From positions 62,001-126,000 of the forward strand of contig NZ_CP111038.1 of the NCBI RefSeq assembly GCF_026248685.1: DNA of 64,000 nucleotides, read 5' to 3'. The notes below the pieces were generated by a model. That model was not told the origin of the DNA. It ran no database searches and saw only the letters and a list, made by a program, of their open reading frames with translations. Positions 58,358 through 64,000 of the stretch are shown one piece after another (positions within the stretch are counted from its first letter, which is position 1; each line of letters starts with the position of its first letter). A program made the position numbers and the translations under genes. This stretch comes from Haladaptatus caseinilyticus (GTDB lineage: Archaea; Halobacteriota; Halobacteria; Halobacteriales; Haladaptataceae).

Positions 58358-59749
58358 ATGGCCGCCTTCGTCAACCGAACTGAGGAACTCTCTCGGCTTC
58401 ACAGCCTCTACGAGGCAGATGAGGCAACGCTTGCAGTCATCTTTGGGCGACGACGACTCGGCAAAACCGAACTCGTCAAGCACTCGCTCCAAGACGACAA
58501 TGACGCAGTCGTCTACCAAGCGAAGCAGAAAACATCTAACCTCCAACTCCAGCAGTTCATCGAAACCGCATCAGAAACGTATCCCGGGCTCTCACGGATT
58601 CGTGAAGACTGGGATGCAATTCTCGGCTACCTCACTGAACAGGATGCGACCATCGTCCTCGACGAATTTCCATATCTCGTCGAACAGGATCAGAGTCTTC
58701 CCTCCGTTCTGCAGGCGATGTTCGACCACGAACTCGACGACTCGACCGCGACCATCGTTCTCGTCGGGTCCTCAATCAGCATGATGGAGGAAGCAGCCCT
58801 CCTCGGGAACAGCCCACTCTATGGCCGTTCGTCACTGAAGTTGGATATCAGGGAACTCCCGTTCGACGCTGCCATGGAATTTTTCCCCGAGAACTACACA
58901 GCCGACCAACAGGTTCTCATGTGGGGTATCTTCGGTGGCGTCCCGTACTATCTCGAAGAAGTCGCTCCCGACGTAAGCCTCGGAGAGAACATTCACCACA
59001 CGATCCTCTCACGTCACGGGTCGCTCCACAACGAACCCGACTATGTCCTCCGGATGGAACTCGCCGAACCGACCCGGTACTTTTCGATATTAGAAGCTAT
59101 CGCCGGCGGGAACACGAGCCGTAACGGGATTGCTGGCACGACCGGCATCGACTACAATCAACTATCGAAGTACCTCCAGCGACTGTCACGACTTCGATTG
59201 GTCGACCAGCATGTCCCGGTGACCGAACAGAAAGAACGGAGCAAGCGAAGTCGCTATCGCATCCGCGACTACTTTTTCCGCTTCTGGTTCCACTTCGTCT
59301 ACGGCACCGGTGACCGATACGACGAACTCGGAGATAACGCCTACGAGGCTGTAATCGAACCAGAGCTTCCGGACTTCGTCAGTCAGGTCTTCGAAGATCT
59401 CTGCTGTTCAGCCGTTCGGACACTCTATCCGGAGTACACAATTACAGAGAGGGGACAGTGGTGGTATGGTGAACACGAAATCGACGTCGTGGGGCTCACA
59501 AACGAAGAAACACTCATCACAGGCGAGTGCAAGTTCCAGCAATCGCCGCTTGGATACGACGCGTTCTCAAATCTTCTAAATCACGTCGAAGAACTGCGCT
59601 GGACACCAGCCAACGGAGGAGAGCGAACGCATGAGTACGCGCTGTTTTCACGGAGCGGGTTCAAGCCATCCGTGGAAGAAGCTGCCGCAGAGCGCGATAA
59701 TCTCCGACTGTTCACGGTCGATGACGTCGTCACGGCACTCAAACGGTAG
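58358..59749 (+). CDS. Archaeal-type ATPase with DUF234 nuclease-like tail
   Basis: 463 residues from ATG 58358 (MAAFVNRTEELSRL), the usual start of this family; an ATG at 58343 is possible and the frame extends to 58265 across repeats. P-loop GRRRLGKTELV (Walker A), TIVLDEFPYL (Walker B), IVLVGSSISMME (sensor). C-terminal DUF234: YRIRDYFFRFWFHFVYG, ending with a PD-(D/E)xK-like stretch (GEHEIDVVGLTNEETLITGE, CKF). Full length. These ATPases are widespread in archaeal mobile regions; function not settled, possibly DNA-related or toxin-like. Confidence 0.82.
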   Translation: MAAFVNRTEELSRLHSLYEADEATLAVIFGRRRLGKTELVKHSLQDDNDAVVYQAKQKTSNLQLQQFIETASETYPGLSRIREDWDAILGYLTEQDATIVLDEFPYLVEQDQSLPSVLQAMFDHELDDSTATIVLVGSSISMMEEAALLGNSPLYGRSSLKLDIRELPFDAAMEFFPENYTADQQVLMWGIFGGVPYYLEEVAPDVSLGENIHHTILSRHGSLHNEPDYVLRMELAEPTRYFSILEAIAGGNTSRNGIAGTTGIDYNQLSKYLQRLSRLRLVDQHVPVTEQKERSKRSRYRIRDYFFRFWFHFVYGTGDRYDELGDNAYEAVIEPELPDFVSQVFEDLCCSAVRTLYPEYTITERGQWWYGEHEIDVVGLTNEETLITGECKFQQSPLGYDAFSNLLNHVEELRWTPANGGERTHEYALFSRSGFKPSVEEAAAERDNLRLFTVDDVVTALKR

Positions 59750-59836
59750 CACTATGTCCGACACCGCTCGTCATTGTTTTTTCGAGACGGTACATCTCTA
59801 GTATATGGTATTCATTTTCGACGCGCTCGATCTCAT

Positions 59837-60205
59837 ATGACTGAAATCGAGTGGACACCGAAAGCACTCGAACTTTTCGAGGAACTTGAAATCGAACCAC
59901 AAGAACGGTTTGTCAAAAAACTCGACAAGGTAAAAGATCCCATCACCTGTGAGAGTCCTGCAGATACTCGGTACGAAGGAACGTGCAAACACCAGATTGG
60001 CGTTGCAATCCGAACTCCACACCTGCAAGCGGCGACAGACCATTCCCTTGTTGCAGACGGTGGAACACAAATTGAGAACAACCCTGAAGCCAATGCGGAA
60101 GACAGTGACTGTGACCAACCAGCGGACTGTGACTGTGATGGGCCTGGTGGATTTCCGTGTTGGCCCTGTGTGCGATCCGGGCGTCGCGATCTTCCTGACG
60201 AATAG
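59837..60205 (+). pseudogene. Chimera of ParE/RelE-like N-terminus and SWIM C-terminus
   Basis: 122 residues. Residues 1-34 (MTEIEWTPKALELFEELEIE, PQERFVKKLDKVKD) look like the first helix-hairpin of a haloarchaeal ParE/RelE-type toxin. At about residue 36 it switches to SWIM sequence (ITCESPADTRYEGTCKHQIG) matching the 57 kb copy, with the first CxC changed to CES, so the SWIM zinc site has lost a Cys. The C-terminal Cys cluster (DCDCDGPGGFPCWPCVRSGR) is intact. Product of recombination between a toxin gene and a SWIM cassette; may or may not be expressed. Confidence 0.6.
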
Positions 60206-60240
60206 TGTGAATCTGCACTTCTTGCAGGAAGATTTTATTG

Positions 60241-60263
60241 GCGCCGGCGATGGGTGCCGGCGC
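60241..60263 (+). promoter_or_regulatory. Hairpin leader E6 (copy of E5)
   Basis: GCGCCGGC (60241-60248), gatgggt, GCCGGCGC (60256-60263): identical to E5, with the same upstream cttcttgcagga and downstream acaaatgaagtgttgtgtga flank. Precedes copy 2 of the 163-residue protein. Confidence 0.6.
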
Positions 60264-60323
60264 ACAAATGAAGTGTTGTGTGATAGAGTCGTGTCGAACC
60301 AATGCGTCGGCGAGGTGACTGAT

Positions 60324-60815
60324 ATGCACCAGGTAATTTATGCACTCGTAGAAGCATCGACCGAAGAGACGGCACTTGCATGCGCAAAAGCGGCGTTCGA
60401 CCGATTGGTTGGCGCTGGCCCCGACAATGCTGCCATCTTTGATTACTATGTGATGTTCGATGACGAGCGGTCGTCCGTTGCAGGAAAAGCTCGGTGGGGC
60501 GACCTTCCGGTCGTCGTACCAGTCGACTCCGAAGACGGAGCGGAACTCCTCGAGCGTGGTTGGCAGGCTACTAGGCAGGAGTTCGAACGGAATCTCGAAC
60601 GAGTGAGAACGGCGGTCACTGAGTTCAGTGATGAGGAACTCATGCACGACAAAGATCTCGCCCGCCACGCTTGTTACAATCTCGGCGCGTATCGTGGCCC
60701 GTCGCTCTACCTGTACACTGAATTTGGCGATGCGATTCGCAATCGTGAACACCTCGATCATGTACTCAGTGCTGATGAGCAGGTGTGGATCATTCCGGCG
60801 GATGTCCACTACTAA
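60324..60815 (+). CDS. Conserved haloarchaeal 163-residue protein (copy 2)
   Basis: Nearly identical to the 57.6 kb copy, differing at scattered positions (for example RWGDLPVVVPVDSEDGAELL). Start ATG 60324. Part of a tandem duplicate of about 1 kb with SWIM end, hairpin leader and downstream inverted repeat. Function unknown. Confidence 0.72.
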   Translation: MHQVIYALVEASTEETALACAKAAFDRLVGAGPDNAAIFDYYVMFDDERSSVAGKARWGDLPVVVPVDSEDGAELLERGWQATRQEFERNLERVRTAVTEFSDEELMHDKDLARHACYNLGAYRGPSLYLYTEFGDAIRNREHLDHVLSADEQVWIIPADVHY

Positions 60816-60850
60816 GCAAACACCGCGAAGGAATCCTCCTCGCTCAGAGA

Positions 60851-60891
60851 TTAACCAACAGTACGACTCTACTGCGATCGACGTTGGTTAA
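60851..60891. terminator. Inverted repeat TTAACCAAC...GTTGGTTAA
   Basis: 9-base perfect arms (60851-60859, 60883-60891) after copy 2 of the 163-residue protein. It is the diverged counterpart of 58095-58139; the arms shortened while the central spacer changed, so selection may act on the arms. Confidence 0.45.
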
Positions 60892-60939
60892 GTCGAGCAA
60901 CGGTCCTCCTTCACGAGTGAAGCGACAAGAACGGTTTTT

Positions 60940-60960
60940 CACCCCTCAAAGGGTGCGGGG
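60940..60960 (+). promoter_or_regulatory. Hairpin leader E4 (CACCC...GGGTGCGGGG)
   Basis: T-run, CACCC, CTCAAA, GGGTG, then CGGGGG. Inner stem CACCC/GGGTG is perfect; outer CCCC/GGGG is also possible, again giving two competing pairings. Lies 28 bases before the ATG at 60988. Confidence 0.5.
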
Positions 60961-60987
60961 GCAGACAGAGACCTTCGCAGGATACAC

Positions 60988-61613
60988 ATGACTGAGCCTA
61001 ACACAGTACCTGAGACAGACATCGAATCGGATCCAAATCGCGAGTCGTCAACCGAAACGGAGTACGTCGAACGAACTGATGTCGGCGTTTCACTCATACT
61101 GAGTACGATAATGGCCTCCATCTCGTCGATCAGACGATTCGAGACGTCGGTCTCGAGTTTTTGACTGCGACAGCAGATATCTCGCCACCGTCGATCTCAG
61201 AAGCGTATGTTCTCCCGCAGTTCGCGGGTATGGATTATGCATTCACTGCCATCGATGCGATCTATGTCTGGAACTGTGGTGGCTACCAAGTTGCTCGCGA
61301 TCCGGAGGACTATCCGCTGTTCATTGCCGTCCACGAGTCCGAAGTCGACACCTGGACGGAATTTTTCGATCGATTCGGAATCCCAACTGCGAAGGAACGC
61401 CAGCCCGCCGATGACCTCAACGGCGCCATCCAGGTCGTCCTCGAACCACGGTCACAGATCGAGGCCGAGATGGTCGACGGACGACCCGTCATCTCACTCC
61501 AGGAAACCGTGACGTTCGCAAACGAGGACTACGCGACCTTTGAATCAGCACTCGACATGCTCGGACGGATGTACAACGACATCGACACTGATGCGAACTA
61601 CCGCATGGACTGA
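60988..61613 (+). pseudogene. Unknown haloarchaeal protein with a one-base deletion
   Basis: Starts MTEPNTVPETDIESDPNRES and runs to ERTDVGVSL near 61096, then loses the frame. In another frame the protein-like sequence goes on (TEYDNGLHLVDQTIRDVGLE, then LTATADISPPSISEAYVLPQ) and continues without break to the stop at 61613 (ALDMLGRMYNDIDTDANYRM). Adding one base near 61094-61098 gives a protein of about 208 residues. Mixed alpha/beta; no known motif. Either recently inactivated or a sequencing error. Confidence 0.55.
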
Positions 61614-61643
61614 CTGGAATTCCCTACAGCTCTCTACAAAGGT

Positions 61644-62156
61644 TCAATCGTTGCAGCAGCACTCGTAAGACTGCTGACTGAAATTCTTCACGTGGTCATG
61701 GGTCGTCACGGAAAGACTGAACATCATTTCAGCTTGCTCAGCGGTTGCAACCGTATCGCGATAATACGCTGCCGATCGATTGTCAGTGTAGAGCGTCTGG
61801 AGACGGCGAGCCGTCTCCTCGGAGAAGACACCGAGTGCCGCGGCACGGTCGTAGGCTCGGGTATGGTTCTGAAAGTTGTCGATCGAGTCGTTCGATGCAG
61901 ATAGGACATAGAATTCCAAGCTCCGCTCGATGGCTGCGAACGACATCTCGATGACGCTCGTATGGTAGCCATCGTGTTTACGGAGGGTACGGCATGCGTC
62001 GAGAAGACGGCACGCCTTTCGGAGCTGTATGACCGGCGGCTGATTCGCCTCCGGATCGAGGTTTTCTTCGTACTCGGGTGCGCCGGTCGTGTAGCCGCCA
62101 AATGCATCCTCAGCTCGATCAAGCGCGTCGAGAACCGACGATGAATCCTCAGGCAT
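61644..62156 (-). CDS. HEPN-like partner of a nucleotidyltransferase
   Basis: 170 residues, helical: RKACRLLDACRTLRKHDGYH, then VIEMSFAAIERSLEFYVLSA, and YTDNRSAAYYRDTVATAEQA. The DNRSAAYYR segment sits where MNT-partner HEPN proteins carry their active R-x4-H/Y. Overlaps the MNT gene by 8 bases. In HEPN-MNT systems the HEPN protein is an RNase toxin that MNT AMPylates and inhibits. Lacks the exact RxxxxH, so activity is uncertain. Confidence 0.68.
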   Translation of the reverse strand: MPEDSSSVLDALDRAEDAFGGYTTGAPEYEENLDPEANQPPVIQLRKACRLLDACRTLRKHDGYHTSVIEMSFAAIERSLEFYVLSASNDSIDNFQNHTRAYDRAAALGVFSEETARRLQTLYTDNRSAAYYRDTVATAEQAEMMFSLSVTTHDHVKNFSQQSYECCCND

Positions 62157-62844
62157 TGGTCAACACCTCCTCCTTGAGATTCCGGAGTGCCTCGCTCTCG
62201 TGGAGCGTGATCGCATCCGTGAAAATATCTGTGAGTCGGTCGGCATAGCCGTGGGCCGACTCAATTGACTCAACCATCACTTGGAACTCGTATCGCTCCC
62301 CGTCGAACCGTTCCTGTCCGAGTTCCGTTGCGATCTCGTTCGCCCGATGCTGCTCGCCGCGTGAATCTTCCACCAACACCCACAGATCAATATCGCTCTG
62401 CCTGTCCGCTTGTCCTCGGGCGACACTCCCGAAAACGAGGACACCTCGGACGTCGTCCAGTCCCGTGTGGAGTCGGTCGAGCGCCGTTCGGATAGGCTCG
62501 TGAAACTCCGACTGTGGAATCCGAAGGACTGGATCATCCGGCTTGGTTACTCTGGACCGATTGATACCGACTGGACGCCGATTGCCCTCGGCCTCTGCGG
62601 TCACGAGGCCGTTGTCCTCAAGAATATCGACGGCACTCTTGATGGAGTACGTCGAGTGTTCGGTGAGCCGACTCAATTCCCGAATTGTGAAAGTCTCGTA
62701 TGGGTTATCGATGAGCAGTCGAAGGATATCGTTCGTGGCTTTATATCGAAACAACTCCGGATTCGGTGCCGGAACTGGAAGCTGGATAGCTCCCCCCTCA
62801 TTCGACCTCGTGGTCTCGTCGTCCGAGCCATTCTGTTTTGCCAT
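62149..62844 (-). CDS. Winged-helix plus MNT nucleotidyltransferase antitoxin
   Basis: 231 residues from ATG 62844. N-terminal winged helix (ATNDILRLLIDNPYETFTIR, ELSRLTEHSTYSIKSAVDIL), C-terminal minimal nucleotidyltransferase with VRGVLVFGSVARGQADRQSD (the G-S-x9-D-x-D core: GSVARG...DIDLWVLV). First gene of the operon with the HEPN partner. The fused winged helix probably autoregulates. Function as antitoxin is known for the family. Confidence 0.78.
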   Translation of the reverse strand: MAKQNGSDDETTRSNEGGAIQLPVPAPNPELFRYKATNDILRLLIDNPYETFTIRELSRLTEHSTYSIKSAVDILEDNGLVTAEAEGNRRPVGINRSRVTKPDDPVLRIPQSEFHEPIRTALDRLHTGLDDVRGVLVFGSVARGQADRQSDIDLWVLVEDSRGEQHRANEIATELGQERFDGERYEFQVMVESIESAHGYADRLTDIFTDAITLHESEALRNLKEEVLTNA

Positions 62845-62854
62845 ACCTAACACG

Positions 62855-62971
62855 TTTGCTCTGACAATACAATATTTAAAGTATCTTACGATGTACTACT
62901 GGGCAGGACAACTCCTCGTCAGAGAACACTGTTTGTCGTCGCCTTGAGGGCTCTGAGGCGAACTCCCAGTC
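62855..62971. other. Short gap upstream of the MNT gene
   Basis: AT-rich stretch (62865-62885, aatatttaaagtatcttac) is the probable promoter of the MNT-HEPN operon. No gene. Confidence 0.35.
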
Positions 62972-63274
62972 GTGGCCCCAGTTGATTCAGCCGGCGGCGA
63001 GGAGCTTGTAGAACGTGGCTGGGAGGCAACCAGACAGGAGTTCGAACGGAATCTCGAACGAGTGAGAACGGCGGTCAACGAGTTCAGTGATGATGAGTTC
63101 ATGCACGACAAAGATCTCGCTCGGTACGCCTGTTACAATCTTGGGGCGTATCGTGGGCCATCACTCTACCAGTACACCGAATTTGGCGACGCGATTCGCA
63201 ATCAGGAACATCTTGAGCATGTACTCAATGCCGACGAGCAGCCGTGGATCATTCCGGCGGATGTCCACTATTAG
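62972..63274 (+). pseudogene. Conserved 163-residue protein, 5'-truncated (copy 3)
   Basis: Reads VAPVDSAGGEELVERGWEAT, then REFERNLERVRTAVNEFSDDE, AYRGPSLYQYTEFGDAIRN and ends EQPWIIPADVHY at 63274. It matches residues about 64-163 of the two intact copies; the first 63 residues and the leader hairpin are missing. The junction with the MNT promoter region is at about 62965. Confidence 0.65.
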
Positions 63275-63330
63275 TTGGTGAGAAATTGTTTCAATTTTCG
63301 TTCGAGACGGAAACGTACTTCTCTGTTACG

Positions 63331-63723
63331 TTACTTACCATACGCGTCGAGGAGATCCCACTCCTCGCGCATCAGTTCTCGAACGCCGTGGTCAAGTATC
63401 CCCTCACCGAGTGAGGTAGCCTGGTAGTACGAGTAGAGCCCGTCGCTGCCGGGTGTCTTCTGTTTTCGATTCTCGACGAGTCCTACATCGACGAGTGCAT
63501 CGAGATGATAGTGGAGTGTGTTTGAGGGAAGGTCAAGGCTCCGTTCGAGTTCTTTTGCACTGTGAGCTCCTGTTTCGGTGAGAAAATGGAGAATTCGGAA
63601 GCGGGTTTCATTCCCGATAGCTCGCTGCATGGCTAGATACTGTTCGAGAGAGAGGAGACTGTGTTCCGGCAAGAGTCCTGCCAGATCATCCGCGTCGGGG
63701 GACGAACGATCGGTTTCAGCCAT
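63331..63723 (-). CDS. ArsR-type winged-helix transcriptional regulator
   Basis: 130 residues. QRAIGNETRFRILHFLTETG, then HSAKELERSLDLPSNTLHYH, LDALVDVGLVENRKQK is a classic ArsR-like winged helix, preceded by a short acidic N-terminus. No metal-binding Cys is visible, so it senses something else or acts with a partner. Divergent from the gene at 63819; the AT-rich interval between (63724-63818) holds both promoters. Confidence 0.8.
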   Translation of the reverse strand: MAETDRSSPDADDLAGLLPEHSLLSLEQYLAMQRAIGNETRFRILHFLTETGAHSAKELERSLDLPSNTLHYHLDALVDVGLVENRKQKTPGSDGLYSYYQATSLGEGILDHGVRELMREEWDLLDAYGK

Positions 63724-63818
63724 ATTAAGTACTTACTCACACAGATGCATAAGTACTCGCTGACTCAGCACTTACAGAAAAACAGCCTATTTATATACTG
63801 ACGCGAAATGGAAGTGTA

Positions 63819-64000
63819 ATGCGCGACCGTCTACTCGACGAACTCGGCGAGCTAGCTCACTCACACTTTCTCGTCTATCTGATGGGGCCATACAAGACAT
63901 TTGACGTCGATGCACTTCTGGACACGGCTGAAACCGACGAGCGGGAGATCCTCCGTTCGATCCCAGAAACAGTGGACTTCGGTGCACTTGTCGGATCGGA
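63819..64000 (+). CDS. Haloarchaeal protein, N-terminus only, cut by window end
   Basis: Starts MRDRLLDELGELAHSHFLVY, then LMGPYKTFDVDALLDTA and continues past base 64000. The LVYLMGPYKTFDV segment is reminiscent of a haloarchaeal family I believe is called DUF7509, next to ArsR-type regulators. Divergent from the regulator, which may control it. Confidence 0.5.
   Translation, partial: MRDRLLDELGELAHSHFLVYLMGPYKTFDVDALLDTAETDEREILRSIPETVDFGALVGS

Noticed and set aside
59949-60815. Long 288-codon version of the 163-residue protein
   Set aside because: The extension reads out of frame through the SWIM tail and across leader hairpin E6; the ATG at 60324 matches the start of the other intact copy.

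Overview
The window is haloarchaeal DNA, recognised from acidic proteins, Tat-type signal sequences, very short or absent leaders before start codons, and protein families known mainly from halophilic archaea (SWIM zinc-finger proteins, SprT-like proteases, DUF7342, plasmid family-B polymerase, RPA-like OB proteins). Moderate base composition, many broken genes, repeated gene fragments and dense defence and toxin-antitoxin content point to a megaplasmid or a heavily recombined accessory region rather than core chromosome. I saw no rRNA, tRNA, CRISPR array or intact transposase.

Layout. 1-5.4 kb: transfer/replication module (5'-cut VirD4/TraG/HerA-like ATPase, PriS-like primase, PriL-like Cys-rich partner). 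5.4-13.3 kb: repeat-bearing and AT-rich gap, exported PHP phosphoesterase, decayed PIN and DUF7342-type genes, GC-rich noncoding DNA around an RPA-like gene, lipoprotein and two small membrane proteins. 13.4-19.2 kb: repeated SWIM/SprT-like cassette, mostly broken, one copy split by a BKACE-type gene; a TumE/DUF7342 pair; GNAT; two HTH regulators. 19.4-32.1 kb: defence island (DUF5677, HEPN-motif protein, TIR plus RipA-like membrane protein, NucS-like nuclease, PLD-SNF2 helicase, large adenine methylase). 32.4-36.4 kb: plasmid-type operon of five overlapping genes behind a 30-bp palindrome, then an antitoxin/PIN pair. 36.4-43.2 kb: metabolic cargo (PQQ-type sugar dehydrogenase, arylsulfotransferase-like gene with an internal TAG, PhoD phosphatase) flanked by fragments of one unknown gene. 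43.6-53.6 kb: second defence block (OB/TRAM-like array fused to HNH, unknown gene, putative nuclease, DUF262/DUF1524 protein) between a duplicated polB 3' end and the full polB. 53.7-64 kb: small zinc proteins, regulators, nucleotidyltransferase toxin systems, DUF234 ATPase, and duplicated SWIM plus 163-residue-protein cassettes with conserved hairpin leaders.

The most striking features are (i) the TIR + membrane-channel-like pair, (ii) the OB-array/HNH protein with its own operator-like palindrome, (iii) the PLD-SNF2/methylase convergent pair beside a scar of another methylase, (iv) a family of GC-rich hairpin leaders with two competing G-runs in front of unrelated accessory genes, and (v) repeated SWIM/SprT-like cassettes caught in several stages of decay. 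All functional statements come from reading motifs; no database search was run.
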